From positions 1 through 64,000 of the forward strand of contig NZ_CAJF01000001.1 in assembly GCF_000304335.1 (NCBI RefSeq): a DNA stretch of 64,000 nt, written 5' to 3'. The translations under genes and the position numbers were made by a program. A model generated the notes under the pieces. That model was not told the origin of the DNA. It made no database searches and saw only the letters and a list, made by a program, of their open reading frames with translations. Below are positions 1 through 8,461 of the stretch, in pieces (position 1 is the first letter of the stretch; each line of letters opens with the position of its first letter). The DNA comes from Microbacterium yannicii PS01 (GTDB taxonomy: Bacteria > Actinomycetota > Actinomycetes > Actinomycetales > Microbacteriaceae).

Positions 1-465
1 CAGGTGGTAGACGCGGTCGATGTGCCTGTGATCGCGGCGGGCGGCATCGCCGATCGACGCGGTGTCGCGGCCGCGTTCGCTCTCGGAGCGTCGGGCGTGC
101 AGGTCGGCACGGCGTTCCTGCGCACGCGCCAATCCGCGGCGACGGAGCCGCATCGCCGCGCGATCGCCGCGGCCGCAGACACCGACACCGTGCTCACCCG
201 CGCCATGAGCGGACGGCTGGCGCGCGGCATCCCGAATCGAGCGATGCGCACCATCGAGACGGCCGGGGTCATCGCCCCCTTCCCGGCGCAGAACTGGTTG
301 ACCGGCGGTTTCCGTGCCGAAGCCGGCCGCCGCGGCGACGGCGACCTGGTCTCGCTGTGGGCGGGCCAGGGTTCGGCGCTCGCGACGGGGGAGGACGCCG
401 CCGACGTGTTCGGCGAGCTCGCCGCCGGCCTCCCCGGGCTGAGTCAGCTGCCGTTCACGCGGTGA
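1..465 (+). CDS. Nitronate monooxygenase, C-terminal part (5' end outside window)
   Basis: Open from the first base, so the N-terminal half lies outside the window. The visible 154 codons carry the end of an FMN-binding TIM barrel: VIAAGGIADRRG followed by GASGVQVGTAFL is the glycine-rich phosphate-binding pair of the nitronate monooxygenase / 2-nitropropane dioxygenase family, and the remaining sequence with its SGRLARGIPNR element also fits. The family oxidises alkyl nitronates with FMN and O2 in the cytoplasm. The 3' end overlaps the convergent HxlR gene by 11 bases. Family assignment is firm; the substrate is not readable from this fragment. Confidence 0.85.
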   Translation, partial: QVVDAVDVPVIAAGGIADRRGVAAAFALGASGVQVGTAFLRTRQSAATEPHRRAIAAAADTDTVLTRAMSGRLARGIPNRAMRTIETAGVIAPFPAQNWLTGGFRAEAGRRGDGDLVSLWAGQGSALATGEDAADVFGELAAGLPGLSQLPFTR

Positions 466-1153
466 CAGCCCGCCCGGCGCGAGCGTGCGTGACGTCGACC
501 CAGGGGCTCCACACGAACCAGGTCGGAAGCGCCGAGGCCAGCCGCGCGGGCCCCTCGACCGTGATGGTGCCGTGGTCGACCGCTTCCGCCCAGCGCCGAT
601 ACCCCTGGAAGACGTCCGCCAGGTCGGCCGTCGCCATGGTGACGACCACGTCCACGTCGAAACCCGGGTGCTGCGTGCAGACCGAGACGGCGCCGCGCTC
701 GAGCACGAACCAGATCGTCTCGGGCCGGGGTGCGGTGTGGCGCCATTCGATCACCACGCGCCGGGGCGGAAAGCGTTCAGGGGCGACGCGACGATGCATC
801 CACCACATCAGCGTGGTGGGTTCCACCTGGTGCGGCTCCATGTCGTCGAAGAGCCACTCGATCGCCCAGCGCCCGAGGCTGTCGATGACCCGTTCGAGGT
901 CGCGTCCCGCCGGCGTGAGGTGATACTCGCTGCCGTGGCCGGTCGGAGAGGGCCATGTCTCGAGCACTCCGCTGCGCTCGAGATGTCGCAGCCGCTGCAC
1001 GAGCAGCGAGCGCGAGATGCCCGGCATCGCCCGTGCGATGTCGTTGAACCTGGTGTTGCCGAGCACCAGCTCCCGGACGATCAGCGGCGTCCAGCGATCG
1101 GCCATCACTTCGCTGGCCATCGCGACGGGGCAGTAGCGGCCGTAGTCAGCCAT
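455..1153 (-). CDS. HxlR-type winged-helix regulator with C-terminal extension
   Basis: A protein of 232 residues. Residues about 5-100 form an HxlR winged helix: a Cys near the N-terminus (YCPVA), the MADRWTPLIVRELVLGNTRFNDI segment split here as helix and start of the recognition region, then LVQRLRHLERSGVLE and YHLTPAGRDL. Residues about 120-225 are an extra domain resembling the SCP2-like sterol-binding fold seen in many actinobacterial HxlR proteins, which may sense a ligand. It is convergent with the nitronate monooxygenase gene and divergent from the acyl-CoA dehydrogenase, so either could be its target. No leaderless -10 is seen before this start. Confidence 0.85.
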   Translation of the reverse strand: MADYGRYCPVAMASEVMADRWTPLIVRELVLGNTRFNDIARAMPGISRSLLVQRLRHLERSGVLETWPSPTGHGSEYHLTPAGRDLERVIDSLGRWAIEWLFDDMEPHQVEPTTLMWWMHRRVAPERFPPRRVVIEWRHTAPRPETIWFVLERGAVSVCTQHPGFDVDVVVTMATADLADVFQGYRRWAEAVDHGTITVEGPARLASALPTWFVWSPWVDVTHARAGRAVTA

Positions 1154-1260
1154 GTCCCCATGGTCCCGCCGATGATGCTCCAGCGGTAGTCCCGATTTCG
1201 TACCGAGCGGGTCTAGATCCTGAACTGGATGTCGCGGGACGGCAGGCGGATGCTGGCGAC

Positions 1261-2403
1261 ATGACCCTCATCGAAGACCCAGAGACCCGCAGATCCACCT
1301 CGGCGGCGGAGCGAGCACAGGCGATCGGCCCCGTGCTCGCGGCGAACGCCGCCCGTCATGATCGCGACGGCACCTTCGTGACGGAGGCCTATGACGCCCT
1401 CCGCGACGCGGGCCTGCTCAGGGCCGCGGTGCCCGTCGAGCTCGGCGGCGACGGCGCGACCATCCGGGAGCTCGTGGCGCTGCAGCGCGAGCTCGCCCAT
1501 CACTGCGGCGCGACCGCACTGGCCAGCTCGATGCATCAGCACGTCACCTGCTTCACCGCCTGGCGGTACCGGCGGGGGATGCCGGGCGCCGAGGCGACGC
1601 TTCGTCGCGTGGCCGACGAGCAGATCGTGCTGGCCTCCACCGGCGGCGGTGACTTCACCCATCCGGCCGGAGAGGCCGTGGCGGTGGAGGGCGGGTACCG
1701 GGTGAGCGGGCGGAAGCGGTTCGTCAGCCAGTCCGCGGTCGGCGCGGTGATGTCGACGATGTTCCCGTTCCAGGACCCGGTGCGGGGGACCCGCGTCCTC
1801 AACATGGCGGTGCCGCTGAACGCGGAAGGCGTGTCGGTGGCCGATAACTGGGACGTGCTGGGCATGCGGGGCACGGCGAGCGACGACGTCGAACTGACCG
1901 ACGTCTTCGTGCCGCAGGAGCGCGTCCTCGCGGACCGGCCGTACGGGGTGGTCGATCCGCCCCTGCAGGTGATCGCGAGCATCGCGTTCTCGATCATCTC
2001 GGGCGCCTATCTCGGAGTCGCGGAGGCCGCGTACCAGGAGGCGGTCTCCGTGAGCGCCCGCCGCGCGACGGATCCGACGGTGCAGCGGACGATCGGCCTG
2101 ATGCGCCAGCGACTGCAGGTCGCGACCTGGGCCCTCGAGGGTGCGGTGACGACCATCGGAGATGATCCCGCGCCCTCATACGACGGGTTCCTCGCCGTGA
2201 TGGCCGCCAAGGCCGAAGTCGCCCGCGCCGGCGTCTCGGTGTGCGATCTCGCGATGCAGGTGGCCGGAGGCGGAGCCTTCTTCACGGGGTCGGTCATCGA
2301 ACGCTGCTACCGCGACATCCGTGCGGCTGCCTTCCATCCGCTGACGCCCGAGGCGACGCTTCTCGCCGAGGGAAGAGACGCGCTCGGGGTCGCCCCGGAG
2401 TGA
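1261..2403 (+). CDS. Acyl-CoA dehydrogenase family flavoprotein
   Basis: A protein of 380 residues, the usual length for the family. It shows the acyl-CoA dehydrogenase order: N-terminal helical domain, a middle beta domain (GGYRVSGRKRFVSQSAVG, then the GMRGTASDDVELTDVFVP motif), and a C-terminal helical domain ending in a CYRDIRAAAFHPLTPE element. FAD-dependent oxidation of an acyl-CoA or a related substrate is expected in the cytoplasm. No thiolase or enoyl-CoA hydratase is nearby, so the substrate is unknown. The start codon lies 6 nt after a weak -10 (GATGCT, 1249-1254), compatible with a leaderless mRNA. Confidence 0.85.
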   Translation: MTLIEDPETRRSTSAAERAQAIGPVLAANAARHDRDGTFVTEAYDALRDAGLLRAAVPVELGGDGATIRELVALQRELAHHCGATALASSMHQHVTCFTAWRYRRGMPGAEATLRRVADEQIVLASTGGGDFTHPAGEAVAVEGGYRVSGRKRFVSQSAVGAVMSTMFPFQDPVRGTRVLNMAVPLNAEGVSVADNWDVLGMRGTASDDVELTDVFVPQERVLADRPYGVVDPPLQVIASIAFSIISGAYLGVAEAAYQEAVSVSARRATDPTVQRTIGLMRQRLQVATWALEGAVTTIGDDPAPSYDGFLAVMAAKAEVARAGVSVCDLAMQVAGGGAFFTGSVIERCYRDIRAAAFHPLTPEATLLAEGRDALGVAPE

Positions 2404-2452
2404 GTTCGACCGCCGGCGGCGAACGACAGTCACGCCGGTCGCCGGCCCGCGC

Positions 2453-2785
2453 TCACTCGGTCGGCAGAACCTCGAAGCCCGTGCTGCCCCGGAGCGCAGC
2501 GGGATCCACGCGGCCGGACCCTCCACCCGACGCACCGGCGGGTGGAGGGGCCGTGGGGACCGTCACGGTCGCGGACGCGACGGCCGCTCCCGGCGGGCCG
2601 TCCGCCATCCAGGCCAGCACCTCGTCGACCTGCGCGGGCGTTCCCTCGAACTCGGCCTCGACGGTGCCGTCGCGCCGGTTGCGCACCCAGCCCGTGACGC
2701 CGGCCCCGCGCGCCACCATCCGCATCGTGTACCGGTACCCGACGCCCTGGACATCGCCGTGGACGACCACGTGGACCCGTTTCAT
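2453..2785 (-). CDS. acyP: Acylphosphatase
   Basis: A protein of 110 residues with the acylphosphatase signature VHGDVQGVGYR at residues 8-18, including the phosphate-binding Arg18, and the GWVRNRRDGTVE strand with catalytic Asn36. It hydrolyses acyl phosphates in the cytosol. The core domain is about 90 residues; the remaining C-terminal tail is rich in Ala, Pro and Gly and is probably disordered. The gene reads convergently toward the acyl-CoA dehydrogenase. A CACGAT hexamer ends 6 nt before the ATG, consistent with a leaderless start. Confidence 0.92.
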   Translation of the reverse strand: MKRVHVVVHGDVQGVGYRYTMRMVARGAGVTGWVRNRRDGTVEAEFEGTPAQVDEVLAWMADGPPGAAVASATVTVPTAPPPAGASGGGSGRVDPAALRGSTGFEVLPTE

Positions 2786-2844
2786 GCACCCATCGTGCCG
2801 TGCGCGGGCTATCCCCGGGGAGCGGCGCCTGCCAGGATGCCGCC

Positions 2845-3222
2845 ATGGGAACCGTCGACGACTACCTCGAGAGCCTCGAACCAGCCGACAGGGAGGTGGT
2901 GTCCCACGTCTACGACGTCGTGCGCGAGTCCGTGCCCGAGGTCGAGCAGGGGAAGAGCTACGGCATGCCGGCGCTCCTTCACAGGGGAAAGGCCCTCATC
3001 GCCGTGATGCGGACGCGCAAGCACATCGCGATCTACCCGTTCAGCGGCCGTGTGCCCGAGGCTGTGGCCGACGGACTCACGGACGACCAGCGCGCGGCGT
3101 TCGACTACGACAAGGGCACGATCCGCTTCCGGCTCGAGAGCCCGCTGCCCGACGACGTCGTCCGTGCGATCGTCGCCGAACGCGTCGCCGAGATCGACGA
3201 CCCGTCGCTCCGCAAGCGCTGA
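2845..3222 (+). CDS. DUF1801 domain protein
   Basis: A protein of 125 residues starting MGTVDDYLESL. The whole length matches the DUF1801 fold (YdhG type): a helix with VDDYL, then SYGMPALLHRGKALIAVMRTRKHIAIYPF and a final DYDKGTIRFRLESPLPDDVVRAIV segment. Members are small cytosolic proteins, some named iron chaperones; no enzymatic motif is visible. An in-frame start 45 bases upstream exists, but its extension (Gly/Cys-rich) is not family-like, so the ATG at 2845 is preferred; it has a CAGGAT hexamer 6 nt upstream. Confidence 0.82.
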   Translation: MGTVDDYLESLEPADREVVSHVYDVVRESVPEVEQGKSYGMPALLHRGKALIAVMRTRKHIAIYPFSGRVPEAVADGLTDDQRAAFDYDKGTIRFRLESPLPDDVVRAIVAERVAEIDDPSLRKR

Positions 3223-3235
3223 GACGCCGACCGGG

Positions 3236-3892
3236 TCAGTGGGGGAGGACGAGCGATACGCCGAGCACGATCATCACGACGGCGATGACACCGTCGAGGA
3301 TGCGCCACGCGCGTGGAGTGGAGAGCCACCGGCCGAGGAATCGCGCTCCGAAAGCCAGCCCGAAGAACCAGACGAAGCTCGCCGTGATCGCGCCCGCCGC
3401 GAAGATCCAGCGCGCGTCGCCATGGGTGTTGGCGACCGACCCCAGCAGGAAGACCGTGTCGAGGTACACGTGCGGATTCAGCCACGTCAATGCCAGGCAC
3501 GTGAGCACGATGGGCATGACTCGTGTGCGCGCGACGACTGACGTCGCGGGCCCCGCGCTCGCCGGGGGTGCCGGGGCATCGGGGCCGTCCGCCCTCAGCG
3601 TCTGCCCGCTCGGCCGCCATGCCCGGCGTGCGGCGAGCACGCCGTAGGCGACCAGGAAGAGTGCTCCCGCCCAGCGCACCACGTCGACCAGCCAGGGCAC
3701 GGCCTCGAGCACCAGGCCGATACCCGAGACGCCGAGCGCGATCAGGACCGCATCCGACACGGCGCAGATCGCCGCGACGAGCACGACGTGCTCGCGACGC
3801 AGGCCCTGCCGAAGGACGAACAGATTCTGCGCACCGATCGCGATGATGAGCGAGAAGCCGAGGCCGATGCCGGCGAGCAGGGGAGTGAGCAC
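3236..3892 (-). CDS. lysE: LysE/ArgO family amino-acid exporter
   Basis: A membrane protein of 218 residues with about six hydrophobic segments. The N-terminal GFSLIIAIGAQNLFVLRQGL and the later TCLALTWLNPHVYLDT match the LysE/ArgO exporter family, which expels basic amino acids (Lys, Arg) by proton exchange. A cytoplasmic Ala/Pro-rich loop (residues about 95-115) separates the halves. It is divergent from a LysR-type regulator at 3961, the standard lysE-lysG arrangement in actinobacteria. A TAGCGT -10 (3904-3899) ends 6 nt before the GTG, suggesting leaderless transcription. Confidence 0.92.
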   Translation of the reverse strand: MLTPLLAGIGLGFSLIIAIGAQNLFVLRQGLRREHVVLVAAICAVSDAVLIALGVSGIGLVLEAVPWLVDVVRWAGALFLVAYGVLAARRAWRPSGQTLRADGPDAPAPPASAGPATSVVARTRVMPIVLTCLALTWLNPHVYLDTVFLLGSVANTHGDARWIFAAGAITASFVWFFGLAFGARFLGRWLSTPRAWRILDGVIAVVMIVLGVSLVLPH

Positions 3893-3895
3893 TCT

Positions 3896-3912
3896 TCGAC
3901 GCTATGCGTCGA
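3896..3912. promoter_or_regulatory. Inverted repeat in the lysE-lysG divergent promoter
   Basis: TCGACGC-TAT-GCGTCGA is a perfect 7-3-7 inverted repeat in the 68-base region between the two divergent genes. It overlaps the proposed -10 of lysE, so protein bound there would affect lysE. LysG-type regulators bind between lysE and lysG in this family; that this repeat is the site is inference. Confidence 0.4.
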
Positions 3913-3960
3913 TCGATCTTCAGTCCAGCTCATGGTTCTTCAGTACCATTAGCTCAGCTG

Positions 3961-4854
3961 ATGAAGATTCCGTTCGAACTCGCAGAGACCGTAGCTGTCG
4001 TCGTTGACGAGGGCACGCTGGATGCTGCCGCCCGGCGCCTGCACGTGACGCCGTCGGCGGTGAGTCAGCGCATCAAGGCGCTCGAAGAGCAGCTCGGCCG
4101 GCTGGTGCTGGTGCGCTCCAAGCCTGCGCGTGCCACGGCCGCGGGAGCGGCGATCATCCGCCTGGCGCGGCAGGCGGCGCTGCTCGAGCACGACACACTC
4201 GCAGAACTCGGCGCCGACCCCGCAGATGCCGTCCGCACCAGCGTGCCGCTCGCCGTCAACGCCGACTCGCTGGCCACGTGGTTCCTCCAGCCGCTCGCAC
4301 GTCTGGGGCAGCGGCATCCCGTCGTCTTCGACCTGCACCGCGACGACCAGGACTTCACCGCGGGGCTGCTCGAGTCGGGAACGGTGATGGGCGCTGTGAC
4401 CTCGCGGGCGGCGCCCGTTGCGGGATGCCGCGTCTCGACGCTCGGGGCGATGAGGTACGAGGCGGTCGCCACTCCCGCTTTCGTCGAGCGGTGTCTCGGC
4501 GGCGATCAGAGGGCCGCCCTCGACGACGCGCCCCTCGTGGACTTCGACCGCCGCGACGATCTGCAGAACGCCTGGCTCTCGGCGCAGGGCGTGGAGCCGA
4601 CGCGGCCGCCGCGCCACTACGTTCCCGCCTCGAGTGACTTCGCCACCGCGGTGCGACTCGGTCTGGGCTGGGCCATGCTCCCGCGATTCCAGTCGAGCGA
4701 GGCGCTCGAGCGCGGCGAGCTGGTGGTGCTGGGCGGCGGTCCCGTCGACGTGGTGCTGCATTGGCAGCAGTGGAACCTGCGCTCGCCGCTGCTCGACGCG
4801 ATCGCCGCCGAGATCGTCGCCGAGGGCCGCCGCGTGCTCGCCCCGCTGCGCTGA
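3961..4854 (+). CDS. lysG: LysR-family regulator of the LysG/ArgP type
   Basis: A protein of 297 residues. Residues 1-60 form the LysR winged helix (FELAETVAVVVDEGTLDAA split across the first helices, then LHVTPSAVSQRIKALEEQLGR); the rest is a two-lobe effector domain. ArgP/LysG proteins activate the exporter when basic amino acids accumulate, and the divergent lysE gene supports that role here. ATG 3961 gives the normal family N-terminus; the longer frame from 3904 adds 19 residues with no homology look. A TACCAT hexamer at 3944-3949 is a possible -10, leaving at most a very short leader. Confidence 0.9.
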   Translation: MKIPFELAETVAVVVDEGTLDAAARRLHVTPSAVSQRIKALEEQLGRLVLVRSKPARATAAGAAIIRLARQAALLEHDTLAELGADPADAVRTSVPLAVNADSLATWFLQPLARLGQRHPVVFDLHRDDQDFTAGLLESGTVMGAVTSRAAPVAGCRVSTLGAMRYEAVATPAFVERCLGGDQRAALDDAPLVDFDRRDDLQNAWLSAQGVEPTRPPRHYVPASSDFATAVRLGLGWAMLPRFQSSEALERGELVVLGGGPVDVVLHWQQWNLRSPLLDAIAAEIVAEGRRVLAPLR

Positions 4855-4870
4855 ATCGCAGCGCCGCGGC

Positions 4871-5902
4871 TCAGCCGTCGCTGACCCGCAGGACGATCTT
4901 TCCGCGGGTGTGACCGTCCTCGATCTCTCGGTGTGCGGCGGCCGCCTCGTCGAGGTCGAACACGCGATCGATGTAGACCTGCACCGCGCCGGAGTCGAGC
5001 AGGCGCGCGATCGTCGCGAGAGCTCCTCCGTCGGGGATGACCTTGTACGACGTCGCCCGCACGCCGGCCCCTGCGGCGGCCTCGGCATACCCTGGCCACG
5101 CCCCCGTGGGCACCATGATGTACAGGCCGCCGCGTCTGAGCACGGTCAGCGATCGCGAGCCGGTGTCGCCCCCGACGTTGCCGACGAGGTCGATCACCAC
5201 ATCCACCTCGGCGACGACCTCCTCGAAGCGGGTGGTGGTGTAGTCGATCACGACCGAGGCGCCGAGCTCGCGCAGCCAGGGTGCATTGCGGCCGGACGCC
5301 GTCACGGTGACGTGCGCGCCGAAGTAGGCGGCGAACTGCACCGCGAAGTGGCCCACGCCGCCACTCCCGGCGTGGATGAGCACGCGCTGCCCTTCGTGGG
5401 CGTGCGCGGTCTCGACCACGAGCCCCCAGGCCGTCAGAGCGGCGAGCGGCACGCCGGCCGCCTCGACGTGCGACAGGGCGCTGGGCTTGCGCGCGACCGA
5501 CTGCGCGGGGACGACGACGTATTCGCCGTACGCGCCGCCCGAGCGCGGGAAGGCGGTCATTCCGAAGACCGGCGTTCCTGGTGGCAGCGCGTGCGCCTCG
5601 TAGGGACTCGTGACGACGATGCCGCTGAAGTCGTATCCGAGGACGGCGGGATACTCGGCGATCGCGCCCGAGACGCCTCTCCCCGCGCGGGTCTTCGCGT
5701 CGATCGGGTTCACGCCGGCGCCGACGACGCGCACGAGCAGTTCGCTCATCACGGGCGAGGGAACAGGAACGGATGCCGCGCGCAGCGCGTCCGGATCGCC
5801 CGGTGCGTCGATGACCATCGCGCGCATGCTGTCGGGCGGGTCGGCGAAGGGAATCGTGTCGGGGTCGGAGCTGGTGGCAGTTGGCAGCGGCCGGAATCTC
5901 AT
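4871..5902 (-). CDS. NADPH-dependent MDR oxidoreductase (quinone-oxidoreductase-like)
   Basis: A protein of 343 residues of the medium-chain dehydrogenase/reductase superfamily. It has the GroES-like N-terminal domain (VVGAGVNPIDAKTRAG, GYDFSGIV) and a Rossmann domain with HAGSGGVGHFAVQFA at about residues 170-185. The absence of the cysteine and histidine zinc ligands of alcohol dehydrogenases puts it in the zinc-free quinone reductase group. It probably reduces quinones or enones with NADPH. The N-terminus is about 25 residues longer than usual; an AAAGGAG ribosome-binding site stands just before the ATG at 5902, supporting that start. It converges on lysG. Confidence 0.87.
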   Translation of the reverse strand: MRFRPLPTATSSDPDTIPFADPPDSMRAMVIDAPGDPDALRAASVPVPSPVMSELLVRVVGAGVNPIDAKTRAGRGVSGAIAEYPAVLGYDFSGIVVTSPYEAHALPPGTPVFGMTAFPRSGGAYGEYVVVPAQSVARKPSALSHVEAAGVPLAALTAWGLVVETAHAHEGQRVLIHAGSGGVGHFAVQFAAYFGAHVTVTASGRNAPWLRELGASVVIDYTTTRFEEVVAEVDVVIDLVGNVGGDTGSRSLTVLRRGGLYIMVPTGAWPGYAEAAAGAGVRATSYKVIPDGGALATIARLLDSGAVQVYIDRVFDLDEAAAAHREIEDGHTRGKIVLRVSDG

Positions 5903-6070
5903 CGTCGCTCCTTTCGGTGCGTGTCGTCGTCGGCAGCACTCGTCACCGTGCTGCTGCCAGTCAACAGCGCGATTGTCTCGCCCGTGTTACGCGAGTGCTA
6001 CCAGTGCGGACCACTGCAGCTGGGGCACGCTCCAGAGTCCCGCGATGGCTGGACCGAGGGAGTGACGAGC

Positions 6071-7294
6071 TCAGGCCTGCGCGGTGGCGCGGCCTGCGCG
6101 AGACGTCGGCGTCTGCTGGAACCCGATCGCGAGAGCCTCGGGTGAGAGCACGTGCTCGACCGCGAGCATGCTCGCCCCCAGGATGGCCGCGCGGTCCGCC
6201 GTCGCGGACTGCACGATCGACAGATGCTCGGTCGCCAGGGGAGTGGAGCGCGTGTACACGATCTCGCGGATGCCGGCGATGAGGTGCTCGCCGACGCGAG
6301 CCATGGACCCGCCGATCGCGATCACCGAGGGATTGACGAGGCTCACGCAGATGGTGAGCACCTCGCCGATGTCGCGCCCTGCCTGCCGCACCGCCTGGAT
6401 CGCCTCGATGTTCCCGCGCTTGACGAGGTCCACGACATCAGAGCCCGTCTGCGCCTCGACTCCGCGCTCGCGGAGCGTGCGCGCGATCGCCGGGCCCGAG
6501 GCGAGCGCCTCCAGGCAACCGCGATTGCCGCAGCGACAGGGCACATCGGCCCCGCGTGCGACCTGGACGTGCCCGATGTCGCCGGCGACGCCCTGAGCTC
6601 CGCGCTGCAGCGCGGCGCCCGAGATCAGACCGGCACCGATGCCGGTGGCGATCTTGACGAACATGAGGTGCTCCACGCCCGGCCAGGCGGCTGAGCGCTC
6701 GCCGAGCGCCATGATGTTCACGTCGTTGTCGACGAGGACCGGAACCTCGAAGTGCTCGTTCAGCCAGCCGGGGATGTCGAACCGATCCCAGCCGGGCATG
6801 ATGGGCGGGTTCACGGGCTGCCCGGTCGAATGCTCGACCGGACCGGGAACGCCGATGCCGATCGCTGCGACATGGGAGCGATCACGGCCGACGCGGTCGA
6901 GCAGCGCCGTGGCGCCTTCGACCAGCCACGTGAGGACCGGGACCGCGCCGAGCGAGACATCGAGCCGCTCGGAGTGCTCGGCCAGGACGCGACCGGTCAG
7001 ATCGGTCACGGCGACGGTGGCGTGTGACGCGCCGATGTCGGCGGCGACGACGACCTTGGCGGCCGGATTGAGGGCGAACTGCGATGGCGGGCGGCCGCCC
7101 GTCGACGCTGCCTCGGCGACCGGAGTGATCAGCCCCATGCGCATCAGCTCGTCGACGCGGGCCGCGACGGTCGACCGTGCCAGCCCTGTGGACTTGGCCA
7201 GTTCTGCGCGGGTTCGCGGAACTCCGTCGCGCAAGAGCTGGAACAGCTGACTGACGCCGGCTCCGCTAGTCGTCGAATCGATGCTCATCTTCAC
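6071..7294 (-). CDS. ROK-family transcriptional regulator
   Basis: A protein of 407 residues with an N-terminal winged helix (residues about 10-75: RTRAELAKSTGLARSTVAAR, LITPVAEAASTGGRPPS) joined to a ROK sugar-kinase-like domain. The kinase part has an ATP-binding element (VVAADIGASHATVAVTDLTG), the sugar-loop IGVPGPVEH and the zinc site CRCGNRGCLE. Such NagC/XylR-type proteins repress sugar-uptake genes and release DNA on binding a sugar. It lies just downstream of the ribose-type transporter genes, its probable target. A TACTCT hexamer ends 5 nt before the GTG start. Confidence 0.92.
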   Translation of the reverse strand: MKMSIDSTTSGAGVSQLFQLLRDGVPRTRAELAKSTGLARSTVAARVDELMRMGLITPVAEAASTGGRPPSQFALNPAAKVVVAADIGASHATVAVTDLTGRVLAEHSERLDVSLGAVPVLTWLVEGATALLDRVGRDRSHVAAIGIGVPGPVEHSTGQPVNPPIMPGWDRFDIPGWLNEHFEVPVLVDNDVNIMALGERSAAWPGVEHLMFVKIATGIGAGLISGAALQRGAQGVAGDIGHVQVARGADVPCRCGNRGCLEALASGPAIARTLRERGVEAQTGSDVVDLVKRGNIEAIQAVRQAGRDIGEVLTICVSLVNPSVIAIGGSMARVGEHLIAGIREIVYTRSTPLATEHLSIVQSATADRAAILGASMLAVEHVLSPEALAIGFQQTPTSRAGRATAQA

Positions 7295-7393
7295 TTCTCA
7301 GAGTAGCGGCGGGGAACCGGTGACCCGGCGGCGGAGTAAGGGATGCCGCGACCCGACTGCCCCGCACGGGAGCGGCCGGGCCGCGGCATCCGG

Positions 7394-8461
7394 TCACGAC
7401 GCGCGTCCGGTTGGCCGGGCGAACCGCTGCTGGAGCAGGACGGCGACGACGATGATGATGCCCTTGACGACGGCCTGGACCGACGAGTTCAGGTTGTTCT
7501 GAACGAAGACATTGCTCAGCGTCGCGAAGATGAGCACACCGAAGACGGTGCCGGTGATCGTGCCGCGGCCGCCGATGAGGAGCGTGCCGCCGACGACCAC
7601 CGAGGCGATCGCGTCGAGCTCGAGGAGCGTGCCGTGCGTAGAGGTGCCGGCGGTGGTGCGGCCGAGGTACATGACCGCGGCGATGCCGGCGCACAGTCCC
7701 GAGATCGCGTACAGCCACATGGTGTGCCGCTTCACGTTGATGCCGGCCAATCGTGCCGCCTCGCGGTTGCCGCCAATGGCGACCGTCCGGCGGCCGAACG
7801 TCGTGCGGTTGAGCACGACCCAGCCGAGGGCGGCCACGATGGCGAAGATCCAGATGAGGATGTCGACGCCGATGATGTCGAGGTTGAGGAACTCGATGAA
7901 GTCGCGATTGCCGACCTGCAGGGTGCGCCGCTCGGCGAGGATCTCGGCGAGGCCGCGCGCGGCCACCAGCATCGCGAGGGTCGCCATGAAGGCGACGACC
8001 TTGCCGTACGCGATCACGATGCCGTTGACGAGGCCGGCGCCGAGTCCCACGAGCAGGGCGAGCAGGACCATGACGGCCCAGTGCATCTGGTCGGCGAGGT
8101 CCTGGACGGCGGCGATCGTCGCGACGACCGATGCCAGGCCGATCACCGATCCGACCGACAGGTCGATGCCCCCGGCGATGATGACGAGCGTCATGCCGAT
8201 GCTGACGACGCCGATGATCGACGCCTGGCGAAGGATCGTCAGGATGTTGTTGACGCTGGAGAAGGTGTCGGGCGCGGTGACGGCACCGACGACGACGAGC
8301 ACCAGCAGAGCCGCCACGAGGCCGAGGTTGCGGCCGACGGAGCCCGACATGATGCGCTGCAGGCCGGATCGGCCCGAACGGTCCGTCGGGGCCGAGCCAG
8401 TGGGCGGCGGTGCCTCGCTGGCGGTGGGGACGCCTGCGGTCCCGGTGGTCTGCTCGCTCAC
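7394..8461 (-). CDS. Ribose-type sugar ABC transporter permease
   Basis: A membrane protein of 355 residues in the RbsC/XylH branch. About nine to ten hydrophobic segments are visible, and it carries the family patterns GMTLVIIAGGIDLSVGSVIG (residues about 90-110) and ALGGNREAARLAGI-like GGNREAARLAGINV. The GTG start overlaps the stop of the ATPase gene (GTGA), giving translational coupling. Longer frames upstream only read through the ATPase gene in another frame. With the ATPase and the divergently encoded binding lipoprotein at 10250 it should form an importer for a pentose, other sugar or polyol. Confidence 0.92.
   Translation of the reverse strand: MSEQTTGTAGVPTASEAPPPTGSAPTDRSGRSGLQRIMSGSVGRNLGLVAALLVLVVVGAVTAPDTFSSVNNILTILRQASIIGVVSIGMTLVIIAGGIDLSVGSVIGLASVVATIAAVQDLADQMHWAVMVLLALLVGLGAGLVNGIVIAYGKVVAFMATLAMLVAARGLAEILAERRTLQVGNRDFIEFLNLDIIGVDILIWIFAIVAALGWVVLNRTTFGRRTVAIGGNREAARLAGINVKRHTMWLYAISGLCAGIAAVMYLGRTTAGTSTHGTLLELDAIASVVVGGTLLIGGRGTITGTVFGVLIFATLSNVFVQNNLNSSVQAVVKGIIIVVAVLLQQRFARPTGRAS

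Noticed and set aside
5903..6070. GGCAGCA...TGCTGCC hairpin at 5932-5958 as a riboswitch or terminator
   Set aside because: Only a 7-base stem with a 13-base loop, no T run and no recognisable riboswitch core; it lies upstream of the MDR gene and downstream of the ROK gene and is too weak to call.
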